From assembly GCA_964502215.1 (NCBI GenBank), contig CAZCUN010000012.1:1-64000 (forward strand): DNA of 64,000 nt. Direction: 5' to 3'. Positions 52,097 through 60,357 of this stretch are shown in pieces. The position numbers and the translations under genes were made by a program. Origin of the DNA: JAALLB01 sp964502215. Lineage in GTDB: Bacteria; Pseudomonadota; Alphaproteobacteria; Rhizobiales; Rhizobiaceae. The notes under the pieces are model-generated. The model did not search any database. It had not been told where the DNA came from and worked only from the letters and a program-made list of their open reading frames with translations. The first letter of the stretch is position 1. Every line of letters starts with the position of its first letter.

Positions 52097-53695
52097 GTGA
52101 CGAATATAGGCGTAAAAGAAATTTCATCTAATTTAAATGAACTTGGCATTCAAAAGCCTGGAAATATTTTGGCAAATCAACAGGCGCCTGAATTATACGA
52201 ACTATCAATTGCACGTTCAGAATGTCGATTAACAGACATGGGAGCGCTTTGCGTTGAGACAGGAACGCATACAGGCCGCTCTGCTCAAGACAAATTTGTT
52301 GTCGTTGATGACGTTACAAAAGATACCGTTTGGTGGGATAATAACAAATCCATGTCGCCGGAGCATTTTGAAATTCTTAAGTCAGACATGATGGCTCATG
52401 CAGAAGGTAAAGAGCTTTTTGTTCAAGACCTACATGGTGGCGCAGACGCGGTTTCTAAGATTAAAGTACGTGTAGTAATGATGAAAGCTTGGCACGCGCT
52501 TTTCATCCGTAATTTGCTTATCCGTCCAGAAACTTCAGAACTAGAGGGTTTTTCACCAGAGTTCACAATTATCGATTTGCCAGACTTTAAAGCAGACCCA
52601 GACCGTCATGGTTGTCGATCAGAAACAGTGATTGCCTGTGATTTTAAAAATAAATTGGTTCTGATTGGCGGCACTTCATATGCGGGTGAAATGAAAAAGT
52701 CAGTCTTCTCATATTTGAATTTTAAACTTCCAGAATCTGGCGTGATGCCAATGCACTGTTCAGCAAACCATAATGACGCTGGCGAAAGTGCTGTATTCTT
52801 TGGTCTGTCAGGAACGGGAAAAACAACCCTTTCAGCAGATCAATCACGCACACTTATTGGCGATGATGAACATGGCTGGAATGATGATGGTATCTTCAAT
52901 TTTGAAGGTGGCTGTTACGCAAAAACAATTCGTTTGTCGCAAGAGTCAGAGCCTGAAATTTATTCAACCACACAGCGCTTTGGTACAGTTCTTGAAAACG
53001 TTATTTTAGATGAAAACCGTAAACCAGATTTTGACGATGGTTCACTAACTGAAAACACACGTTGTGCTTATCCAATTGATTTTATCCCAAATGCCTCACC
53101 AACGGGCACCGCACCGCATCCAAGAAACATCATTATGTTAACAGCAGATGCTTTTGGTGTATTGCCTCCAATTGCTAAGTTAACACCTGCGCAAGCCATG
53201 TATCATTTCTTGTCTGGATACACTGCAAAGGTTGCAGGCACAGAAAAAGGTGTAAGCGAACCAGAGGCAACTTTCTCAACGTGTTTTGGCGCACCTTTCA
53301 TGCCACGTCATCCATCTGAATATGGCAACTTGCTGCGCGATCTTATTGCAAAGCATAACGTTGATTGTTGGCTGGTAAACACAGGCTGGACAGGCGGCGC
53401 TTATGGCGTTGGTAATCGTATGCCAATCAAAGCAACACGCGGTCTCTTATCCGCAGCACTGGATGGCTCTTTAAACAGCGCTAGTTTCCGTAAGGATGAT
53501 AATTTTGGCTTTATGGTGCCAGAAGCAGTCGAAGGAATTGATACATCAATTTTAAATCCACGCGGCACTTGGCAAGACGCACCAGCTTATGATGCACAAG
53601 CACAAAAGCTGGTTGGTATGTTTATCGCTAACTTCGAACAATTCGCAAGTCATGTTGACCAAGACGTACGCGACGCTGCACCGAACGCAAACTAA
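52097..53695 (+). CDS. pckA: PckA, ATP-dependent phosphoenolpyruvate carboxykinase
   Basis: Converts oxaloacetate to PEP, the first committed gluconeogenic step. 532 residues with METGTHTGRSAQDKF-type opening, P-loop GLSGTGKTTLS (236 on), kinase 2 loop LIGDDEHGWNDDGIFNFEGGCYAK, and VNTGWTGGAYG. The start is GTG at 52097. Divergent from chvI and next to the HPr kinase operon, an arrangement that links carbon control and envelope signalling in rhizobia. Its stop abuts the stop of the convergent PBP gene. Confidence 0.98.
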   Translation: MTNIGVKEISSNLNELGIQKPGNILANQQAPELYELSIARSECRLTDMGALCVETGTHTGRSAQDKFVVVDDVTKDTVWWDNNKSMSPEHFEILKSDMMAHAEGKELFVQDLHGGADAVSKIKVRVVMMKAWHALFIRNLLIRPETSELEGFSPEFTIIDLPDFKADPDRHGCRSETVIACDFKNKLVLIGGTSYAGEMKKSVFSYLNFKLPESGVMPMHCSANHNDAGESAVFFGLSGTGKTTLSADQSRTLIGDDEHGWNDDGIFNFEGGCYAKTIRLSQESEPEIYSTTQRFGTVLENVILDENRKPDFDDGSLTENTRCAYPIDFIPNASPTGTAPHPRNIIMLTADAFGVLPPIAKLTPAQAMYHFLSGYTAKVAGTEKGVSEPEATFSTCFGAPFMPRHPSEYGNLLRDLIAKHNVDCWLVNTGWTGGAYGVGNRMPIKATRGLLSAALDGSLNSASFRKDDNFGFMVPEAVEGIDTSILNPRGTWQDAPAYDAQAQKLVGMFIANFEQFASHVDQDVRDAAPNAN

Positions 53696-55912
53696 TTAAG
53701 AATTGCTACCAAAGATCAGATCTAAAATGGTCTTTGGTTTCTTGCGTTCGCCATTACCAATATTGGTTGACGGGCGAGGATTGCCATCAATGTCAGACAA
53801 TGACTGACGCCCATTAGCATCACTTGGCCTTTGATTTGCGTCTAGCTGTTGCGCTGTTTGACCTTGATTTACCGTTCTATTTGGTTGTTGTGTTGGTACA
53901 GCAGCAATAACTGGTACATAGCTACCAGGTAGGCCAGCAAATTCAACACCATCATGAGCGGATGCCATAAATTTCTGCCAAGTAATTGCAGGCAACGATC
54001 CGCCTGTGACTTTCTTCATTGGTTTGCCGTTATCATTTCCATACCACACGCCTGTTACTAGGTTAGCTGTGTACCCTACAAACAAACCATCTCGCGAATT
54101 TTGCGTCGTACCCGTCTTGCCTGCAACTTCGCGCTCGCCAAGGCTAGCTTTTCTACCTGTACCATTTGTTACGACATGGCGCAGCATAGAGTTCATCATG
54201 CCCAGTTCACGCGCACCTACAACGATATTATCTTCAGGCTGCTCGCGCTCATACAAAACATTGCCATCTAAGTCGGTTACACGTTTAATGACATAAGGCT
54301 CAACCGCCTGACCCCCATTTGAAAAGGGTGCATAAGCACCTGTTAACTCAAGTAAGGTTACTTCAGACGTACCAAGAGCAATTGAAGCATTGGGTGTGAG
54401 TTTAGATTTAATACCAAGACGCTTAGCAGTTTTCACCACATTTCCTGGACCCACTTCCATCACAAGTTGTGCGGCAACTGTGTTTAATGATTTTGTAAGT
54501 GATGTATCAAGCGATACAGCTCCGCGAAATTTACGGTCGTAGTTTACAGGTTTCCATTTGCCAATGGTTACAGGGGCATCTTGTCTAACAGATTGCGGCG
54601 TTCGACCTGTTTCAAGTGCTGCTAAATATACAATTGGTTTAAAGGCAGACCCTGGTTGACGTTTTGCTTCTGTTGCGCGGTTAAACTGACTGTCAGCATA
54701 TTCACGCCCGCCAACCAATGCTTGAACCGCTCCATATGGTGACATAGAAACAAGCGCGCCTTGCCCAACATTACGCTTCTTGCCATTTTGCGAAAGCATA
54801 TCAGCAATTACTTTGCCAGCCTGTTTTTGTAAGTTTAAATTAATCGTCGTATCAATAACAACATCTTCTCGAAGCTTGCCAATAAGCGATGGCAATTGTT
54901 TCATGACGAGATCGGCAACATAATGTTCTGAACCACTCCAAAAGCGTTTTGCTTTTTTTGCCTGCATCGTCAATGCTTTTGCAGCTTCGCGGTCTGAAAT
55001 AAAATCAGCACGGCGCATCGTGCCTAAAACTACCTGCGCACGTGCTTCTGCTAATGCTGGATTTTTTGCAGGTGAAAGTTTTGAAGGCGCTTTTAAAAGA
55101 CCTGCCAATAAAGCAGCTTCTGCAAGATTTACATCGCGTGCGGATTTAGAAAAATAACGTCGTGATGCAGCATCAACACCATAAGCGCCTGAACCGAAAT
55201 AAACACGGTTTAGGTAAATTTCGAGAATTTCATCTTTATTATATTTTCGCTCAAGCCAAAGCGCGATGATGAGCTCTTGAACTTTTCGCTCTAATGTACG
55301 CGATGGTTTTAAGAATAAATTTTTAGCAAGCTGTTGTGTGATGGTTGAACCACCTTCGACCAATCGACGCGCTTTAATATTGCGTACCATAGCGCGTGTA
55401 AAACCAATTGGATCAAACCCAAAGTGAGATTGATAACGACGATCTTCAACAGCTATAACCGCCATTGGAATATAAGGTGACATTTCATCTAATCGTGTTG
55501 CCGCACCGCCAGTTAACCCACGGTTTGCAATCAGCGTACCAACAGTAGAAACTATTCTTGCATTGGGTGGGCGTTGCGGAATCGACCAACTTGTTGATTG
55601 AGGAAGTTTTGAGGCATAATATCCAACAATACCAGCAACACCAATCGCACCCCAAAGACCTAAGACAAAGCACCAATAGACGCAACCGCCTAGAAAGCCA
55701 AACAACCCCCCGCGTTTGCGTGTTTGTTTGCGCTTACCTTGTTTTCTACGCGCAGAACCTGATTTCACTGGCTTTTTTACGGATTTGCGTTGTTTTTTTG
55801 GCGTTGGCATTGAACGATCATCTGAGTTAAGTCGCATGCCGCCGCGCGGTTTCCCACGCGCTGGCTCATCAAAGGTTGGTTCTATTCGAGTTGGTTTGCC
55901 GCGTTTTGCCAT
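53696..55912 (-). CDS. PBP1A-family bifunctional class A penicillin-binding protein
   Basis: Glycosyltransferase plus transpeptidase for peptidoglycan. 738 residues: a very basic cytosolic head (KKQRKSVKKPVK), one membrane helix (VYWCFVLGLWGAIGVAGIVGYY), GT51 motifs EDRRYQSHFGFDP, GGSTITQQLAKNL and RKVQELIIALWLE, then transpeptidase SxxK in PGSAFKPI, SLN and KTGTTQ. The C-terminal tail is Gln/Asn-rich. No lipoprotein activator is nearby. Confidence 0.95.
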   Translation of the reverse strand: MAKRGKPTRIEPTFDEPARGKPRGGMRLNSDDRSMPTPKKQRKSVKKPVKSGSARRKQGKRKQTRKRGGLFGFLGGCVYWCFVLGLWGAIGVAGIVGYYASKLPQSTSWSIPQRPPNARIVSTVGTLIANRGLTGGAATRLDEMSPYIPMAVIAVEDRRYQSHFGFDPIGFTRAMVRNIKARRLVEGGSTITQQLAKNLFLKPSRTLERKVQELIIALWLERKYNKDEILEIYLNRVYFGSGAYGVDAASRRYFSKSARDVNLAEAALLAGLLKAPSKLSPAKNPALAEARAQVVLGTMRRADFISDREAAKALTMQAKKAKRFWSGSEHYVADLVMKQLPSLIGKLREDVVIDTTINLNLQKQAGKVIADMLSQNGKKRNVGQGALVSMSPYGAVQALVGGREYADSQFNRATEAKRQPGSAFKPIVYLAALETGRTPQSVRQDAPVTIGKWKPVNYDRKFRGAVSLDTSLTKSLNTVAAQLVMEVGPGNVVKTAKRLGIKSKLTPNASIALGTSEVTLLELTGAYAPFSNGGQAVEPYVIKRVTDLDGNVLYEREQPEDNIVVGARELGMMNSMLRHVVTNGTGRKASLGEREVAGKTGTTQNSRDGLFVGYTANLVTGVWYGNDNGKPMKKVTGGSLPAITWQKFMASAHDGVEFAGLPGSYVPVIAAVPTQQPNRTVNQGQTAQQLDANQRPSDANGRQSLSDIDGNPRPSTNIGNGERKKPKTILDLIFGSNS

Positions 55913-56146
55913 TAAAATTGATTGCCAATGCGTTTGATCTTTAGGGTTAATATCCTGTGAATAATAAATGAGGCGATTTAATGGGACGTAAACATTTGTG
56001 ATTTCTTTTTAAAAATCTTTTAAAAACAAGGCTCTCATATATTTAATTACAATTTTAAGAGTTGAGTTTAATAGATCTTAGCCAATTTGTGGTTTGCTGT
56101 CCGCTTGATTACATGCGTTTACGCGGCAAAGGACGGAATATTAGCC

Positions 56147-57301
56147 ATGGCAAATTATGCATTATCACCAGGGTTTCAATCAGGTGGAAATCGTATCGAC
56201 TGGGTCGATTACGCAAAAGGGTTTTGTATCATCTTCGTGGTGATGATGCATGCAACGTTAGGTGTTGAAAAACATGCCGTACTCAAAGAAATAGCAGAAC
56301 CAGGTAGCACAGGTTGGATGAATTACATCGTCACCTTCGCGCAACCGTTCAGGATGCCAGACTTCTTTATGATTTCAGGGCTTTTCTTAGGTTTAGTAAT
56401 TGGTCGTTCTTGGCTTCGTTATTTTGACCGTAAGGTTGTTCACTTTGCTTACTTCTATGTGCTTTGGCTTGTTATTCAATTCGCGTTTAAGAGCTTGGGT
56501 TGGATATCGCAAGGAGTTCCAGCAACTGAAATAGGCGGTAACTTTTTGTTTGCGCTGATTGAGCCTTATGGCACGCTTTGGTTTATCTACATGTTGCCTG
56601 TGATGTTCATCGTAACGCGCCTTTTATCTAAAGTGCATTGGTTTATAGTTTTAGCAGGTGCTGCATTATTAGAAATTGCACCTATTCATTTGGGTAGCCT
56701 TTTGGTTGATGAATTTGCAGCGCGTTATGTTTATTTCTTTGCAGGCTATGCGCTTGCGCAACCGATTTTCCAACTTGCAGGTTGGGCAAGAGATAACATC
56801 GGCAAAGCGCTTGGTTTCTTAGGCGTATGGGCAATTGTAAACGGCATCTTCACTTTCTCAACAGTACCGGCTTTATTTGCAGGCATCTACCAATCAGCAG
56901 GGCGTGAGCTACCAACCAACATGGCTCAAATGCCAATCGTTTCATTGGCACTGGGTACTGTGGGCGCAATTGCGGTGGTCTGCCTTTGTGCGGTGCTATC
57001 AAGGTTTAAAGTAGCAGACTTTTTAAAGTATTTAGGCCAACATTCAATTGTGGTTTATCTAGCCTTCTTCGCACCGATGATTATTACGAGAGAAGTCTTA
57101 TTCAAGTTTGCACCAGGTCTTGATCTGGGAACAATCTCATTACTTGTTCTGCTTTCAAGTGTGATTGGCCCTGTAATCGCGTATGAATTCACCCGCATAA
57201 CAGGTTGGTTCGGCTTCTTATTCTCCCGCCCAAAATGGGCTTGGTTGGATAAGAGCGGCAGTGAAAAAGAAGCAAAAGCTAGCTTACAGGCTGCTGAGTA
57301 A
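56147..57301 (+). CDS. Membrane acyltransferase-3-like (YcfT-type) protein
   Basis: Integral membrane protein with about ten helices in 385 residues. The opening NRIDWVDYAKGFCIIFVVMMHATLG carries the His of acyltransferase-3 proteins, and FRMPDFFMISGLFLG follows. Such enzymes acylate or succinylate sugars of glycans; the substrate is unknown. The ATG at 56147 has AAAGGACGGA upstream; the 20 codons before it are an unlikely extension. The 234-base upstream region shows no other gene. Confidence 0.85.
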   Translation: MANYALSPGFQSGGNRIDWVDYAKGFCIIFVVMMHATLGVEKHAVLKEIAEPGSTGWMNYIVTFAQPFRMPDFFMISGLFLGLVIGRSWLRYFDRKVVHFAYFYVLWLVIQFAFKSLGWISQGVPATEIGGNFLFALIEPYGTLWFIYMLPVMFIVTRLLSKVHWFIVLAGAALLEIAPIHLGSLLVDEFAARYVYFFAGYALAQPIFQLAGWARDNIGKALGFLGVWAIVNGIFTFSTVPALFAGIYQSAGRELPTNMAQMPIVSLALGTVGAIAVVCLCAVLSRFKVADFLKYLGQHSIVVYLAFFAPMIITREVLFKFAPGLDLGTISLLVLLSSVIGPVIAYEFTRITGWFGFLFSRPKWAWLDKSGSEKEAKASLQAAE

Positions 57302-57315
57302 CAAGTATCTTAAAT

Positions 57316-57345
57316 GGATTGGGCAGTTTTACCACTGCCCAATCC
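57316..57345. repeat. Perfect 12-bp inverted repeat at the convergent gene ends
   Basis: GGATTGGGCAGT at 57316-57327 and ACTGCCCAATCC at 57334-57345 flank a six-base loop. The right arm encodes the last residues of MbfA and the loop contains its stop. Without a T run it is not a standard terminator but may stop or stabilise both converging transcripts. Confidence 0.75.
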
Positions 57346-58312
57346 AAATCCCAGCGCCAAGCACCAAGATGCCACCCAGCATGATTTGAACAACCGCCTT
57401 TAGCCAAGGTGTTTCCATATATTTGTTTTGTATCCATGTGATGACGAAGAGTTCTACGAATACAATGGCAAAGGCTACATAGGTTGCGATCCAGAAGTCT
57501 GGAATGAGGTATGGGAGCGCGTGGCCTAGACCACCCAGTGTTGTCATCACACCAGTTGCGATGCCGCGTTTAATCGGCGAACCACGCCCTGAGATAACAC
57601 CGTCATCGGATGCAACTTCGGTAAAGCCCATGGAGATACCCGCACCGATGGAAGCGGCTAAGCCAACGAGTAACGTTGTCCAGGTATCTTGTGTGGCAAA
57701 GGCTGTTGCAAAGATTGGGGCGAGGGTGGAGATTGAACCGTCGATTAAACCCGCCAGACCTGGCTGCACATAGGTCAATACAAATTGTTTATGTTCTGTC
57801 GCCGCTTCTTCGTCTTCTATATTTTTTGGAATATGCGTTGCTTGTGCATCTTTTGCCGCTGCAATGTGTCCTGCTTCAGCTGCCGCTAGATCACCGAGTA
57901 ATTTTCGAATGGATGCATCCGAAGTTTGTTTAACAGCTGCGGTATAAAATCGATGAGCCTGCGCTTCCATTTCTGCTGCTTTATTGCGAACTTCCTCAAC
58001 GCCAAATGGCTTTACCAACCAATCAGGCTTGCGGTTATAAAATCCAGAAACGTGCTCTCGCCTTATCAGAGGTATCGTCTCACCAAATTTTTCTTGATGC
58101 AATTCAATCAACCATTGGCGATGCTGGTTTTCTTCCGCCACCATTTCATCAAAAAGTTTAGCGCTATCTGGAAAATCTTCACGCAGCCCTTCTGCATAGC
58201 TTGCATAAATTCGTGCATCATCTTCTTCTGATGAAATCGCAAGCGCCAGTATCTCTTGCTCGTTTAAAGATTTAAAGCTGCGTTTGCCAGTGGGTAAAAA
58301 TCTTGAAATCAT
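57329..58312 (-). CDS. mbfA: MbfA, membrane-bound ferritin with VIT1 domain
   Basis: Iron exporter and H2O2-protection protein of rhizobia. 327 residues: an N-terminal erythrin/ferritin-like four-helix domain with iron ligands in AISSEEDDARIY, MVAEENQHRQW, AAEMEAQAHRFY and AAAEAGHIA, followed by a VIT1/Ccc1-type membrane domain of about five helices (GLIDGSISTLAPIFATAFA, GAGISMGFTEVASDDG). An Irr-like box lies 12-28 bases before the start, so it is likely repressed under low iron. Confidence 0.92.
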   Translation of the reverse strand: MISRFLPTGKRSFKSLNEQEILALAISSEEDDARIYASYAEGLREDFPDSAKLFDEMVAEENQHRQWLIELHQEKFGETIPLIRREHVSGFYNRKPDWLVKPFGVEEVRNKAAEMEAQAHRFYTAAVKQTSDASIRKLLGDLAAAEAGHIAAAKDAQATHIPKNIEDEEAATEHKQFVLTYVQPGLAGLIDGSISTLAPIFATAFATQDTWTTLLVGLAASIGAGISMGFTEVASDDGVISGRGSPIKRGIATGVMTTLGGLGHALPYLIPDFWIATYVAFAIVFVELFVITWIQNKYMETPWLKAVVQIMLGGILVLGAGIWIGQW

Positions 58313-58323
58313 AACATTCTCTT

Positions 58324-58340
58324 TTTAGAATAATTCTAAA
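58324..58340. promoter_or_regulatory. Irr-like iron control element before mbfA
   Basis: TTTAGAATAATTCTAAA is a perfect palindrome (eight-base arms, one central base) matching the ICE/Irr-box type TTTAGAA-N3-TTCTAAA as I remember it. It lies in the 64 bases between mbfA and the PrpD gene and would overlap the mbfA promoter or leader. Confidence 0.8.
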
Positions 58341-58376
58341 CTAGATATAGTATTTATTATCAAACTAGCCAAGGGT

Positions 58377-59744
58377 TCAGGCTAGTAAAAAACCAACTTT
58401 GTTTTTCAAACCAACATTCCAGAGATTATCCATTAATGTATCAAGCTCATGCGATTTTATTGCATCCCCTGAAATGGCAAGAGAGCGTGCTTTAATATCC
58501 AATTCTTCCCTTGAGAGCGTATTACCTGGGTCGCCTTTGGGTTCATCGACACGAGCATGAATTTTTTGCCCCATTGACGTTGTGACCATAACCTTCCCAA
58601 TCCAGCGTTTTGGATATTCGCTATTTACTTCATCATCCAGCTTCATATGAATACGTTTTAGAAAAGACATAGCCATTTTATCTTCTAACACTTGCGCAAA
58701 TTCTGAAAGTCCAGCTTTGCGGTGCGTTGCGATTAATCCTAATGTTGCAGGCATGGAAAACTTTGCCTGATGCACGCTCTGAGGATTGATGACAGGTCCA
58801 AGCACATCAATTGCCCCCTGATGCACATGGCAGGTAACGTCTTTTATGTCTTCAGGTTGAAGGTCATTTTCAAGTACTGCTTTTAAAAGAGCGTCAGCGG
58901 CTGGGTGTGTATGGCGGCAAGAGGCATGAAATTTGAAAGAAGTTTCTAGCACGCCCCAACGCGAGCCCAGTTGGTCGGTCAGCTTAGAAACATCTGAATC
59001 CGTAGACATGCCTACGGCCAAGCCTTGGCTACCTTCCAAAATTTTCTTTGCACCTGTAAAACCATCATGCGCAAGCAGTGCAGACATTAAACCTTCTGAA
59101 GAAGACTTTGCAGTATGAAGTTGTTTGCTGTCTGCTGCATCGCGTAAAAACTCCCAAAGCCCTGCTGATTGTGTGCCAGCAGTTCCAAAAGCATGAAGCA
59201 TTTGCTTTGCATCTAGGCCAATTAAATTGCCAACAGCAGCAGCACTTGCAAATGTGCCAGCAGTTCCCGTGGTATGAAAAATCCCATAATGCGAACGACC
59301 TAGATATTCACCAACACGAATACCAACTTCATAGCCTGCAATACATGCAGTTAGAAAATCTTGGCCTGATGCACCTCGCTTTTGCGCTATTGCAAGAGCG
59401 GCTGGAAAAACAATTGTAGCTGGGTGAAAGACAGAACCATTATGAACATCATCTTGCTCAGAAATATGGCTAGCAGCGGCATTCACCATTGTTGCAAACA
59501 AAGGCGATGATGTTTTGCGCGATGTAAGAATTTCACACTTACCTTCACTTGGCCCCATCTGATCGCTAAACTTTTCCAAGATTGAAATAGCACGATGCCC
59601 CTTGCCAGAAAAAGCAGAGCCCGCCCAATCGACATATAAATCAGTAATTCTCTTAAAGACGGTTTCAGGAATATCTTGTTTGCTGAGAGTACTAGCAAAA
59701 GAAGCGAGAGCTTCCGAGGATGGATTTGATGAGATCTGTGTCAT
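58377..59744 (-). CDS. MmgE/PrpD family protein
   Basis: Relative of 2-methylcitrate dehydratase and cis-aconitate decarboxylase, exact reaction unknown. 455 residues with family segments ITDLYVDWAGSAFSG, VNAAASHISEQDDVHNGSVFHPATIVFPAALAIA (active-site His/Asp region), FKFHASCRHTHPAADALL and VTCHVHQGAIDVLGP. No prpB or prpC is nearby, so a methylcitrate-cycle role is unproven. No clear ribosome-binding site precedes the ATG at 59744. Confidence 0.87.
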   Translation of the reverse strand: MTQISSNPSSEALASFASTLSKQDIPETVFKRITDLYVDWAGSAFSGKGHRAISILEKFSDQMGPSEGKCEILTSRKTSSPLFATMVNAAASHISEQDDVHNGSVFHPATIVFPAALAIAQKRGASGQDFLTACIAGYEVGIRVGEYLGRSHYGIFHTTGTAGTFASAAAVGNLIGLDAKQMLHAFGTAGTQSAGLWEFLRDAADSKQLHTAKSSSEGLMSALLAHDGFTGAKKILEGSQGLAVGMSTDSDVSKLTDQLGSRWGVLETSFKFHASCRHTHPAADALLKAVLENDLQPEDIKDVTCHVHQGAIDVLGPVINPQSVHQAKFSMPATLGLIATHRKAGLSEFAQVLEDKMAMSFLKRIHMKLDDEVNSEYPKRWIGKVMVTTSMGQKIHARVDEPKGDPGNTLSREELDIKARSLAISGDAIKSHELDTLMDNLWNVGLKNKVGFLLA

Positions 59745-59777
59745 GTCAGCAGTTTATAAATAAATAACAGAGCTGCC

Positions 59778-59830
59778 AACCATAGAACCGTCAACCACAG
59801 AACTGATAACCACAGAACTGATAACCTAAG
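59778..59830 (+). repeat. 15-bp tandem repeat, about 3.5 copies
   Basis: Units at 59778-59792 (AACCATAGAACCGTC), 59793-59807 and 59808-59822 (both AACCACAGAACTGAT), then a partial AACCTAAG. It lies just upstream of the MmgE/PrpD start, so copy number could affect its promoter. Confidence 0.85.
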
Positions 59831-60032
59831 TAGAATCAGTAGTTGAGTGCTATTCAGCCTATTTGTCCCTAACTTTGAAACAAATAGCCTTCTAAAAAGA
59901 CAATTAAAAAGTTATTTATATACTCACATATAATAAATTTTATGTCATTTAAAAAATAAAATATTTATATATTACAAGTACTTACTAAATATTTTACGTA
60001 CAAATTATTTTGATCTAAGTAGCCAATGCGCA

Positions 60033-60085
60033 TATCTCAAAATAAAAATATTTGAGATAACTTACCTAACGTCATAAGTATGACG
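60033..60085 (+). promoter_or_regulatory. Two operator-like inverted repeats before the orphan gene
   Basis: TATCTCAAA at 60033-60041 pairs with TTTGAGATA at 60051-60059 across nine A/T bases. CGTCATAAGTATGACG at 60070-60085 has seven-base arms around AG. Both are perfect and sit within 80 bases of the small gene start. The binding proteins are unknown. Confidence 0.55.
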
Positions 60086-60109
60086 GGATACAACAAAGGA
60101 AACTATAAA

Positions 60110-60292
60110 ATGGAAGTAAGCACAACTCCTACTGCAGCCTCAAATGCAGGAATTGACGAAGGTTCTGTTGGTGGTGGTAACTCACAGCTAACACAAGCAT
60201 TTGACAGAGCTATTGCAGAAGCTCAGCAAACACTTGCTACAACTACAGTTAAAGGCGCTGATTTGCGTGCTCTACAACAGAGTGCTCGTTAA
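60110..60292 (+). CDS. Orphan 60-residue protein of unknown function
   Basis: Short frame starting MEVSTTPTAASNAG with an AAAGGAAA ribosome-binding site eight bases before the ATG at 60110; an earlier in-frame ATG at 60080 is less likely. The first half is Ser/Thr/Gly/Ala-rich with GGG at 32-34, the second half an amphipathic helix candidate (LTQAFDRAIAEAQQTLATT). No signal peptide, Cys or membrane helix. I recognise no family. Own palindromic upstream region and terminator point to a separate, regulated unit. Confidence 0.6.
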   Translation: MEVSTTPTAASNAGIDEGSVGGGNSQLTQAFDRAIAEAQQTLATTTVKGADLRALQQSAR

Positions 60293-60319
60293 TAGACAGC
60301 TACAACTCGTTAAAAACAT

Positions 60320-60354
60320 AACCCCGTACTTTCAAAAGTGCGGGGTTATTTTTT
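60320..60354. terminator. Strong bidirectional terminator after the orphan gene
   Basis: AACCCCGTACTTT at 60320-60332 pairs with AAAGTGCGGGGTT at 60335-60347 (one mismatch-type G-U pair, two-base loop as drawn) and is followed by ATTTTTT. It ends the orphan gene and, from the other side, serA. Confidence 0.93.
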
Positions 60355-60357
60355 GTT

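Larger units (their letters stand above)
59745..60109. other. 365-base AT-rich intergenic region with repeats, no gene seen
   Basis: The stretch between the PrpD gene and the orphan small gene is markedly AT-rich, above all 59880-60060. It contains a 15-base tandem repeat at its left end and two inverted repeats at its right end, listed separately. No convincing frame or RNA gene is visible. Promoters for both flanking genes must lie here. Confidence 0.7.

Noticed and set aside
58377..59744. Naming the MmgE/PrpD gene as 2-methylcitrate dehydratase prpD
   Set aside because: The family covers several reactions and no prpB, prpC or prpR neighbour is present.
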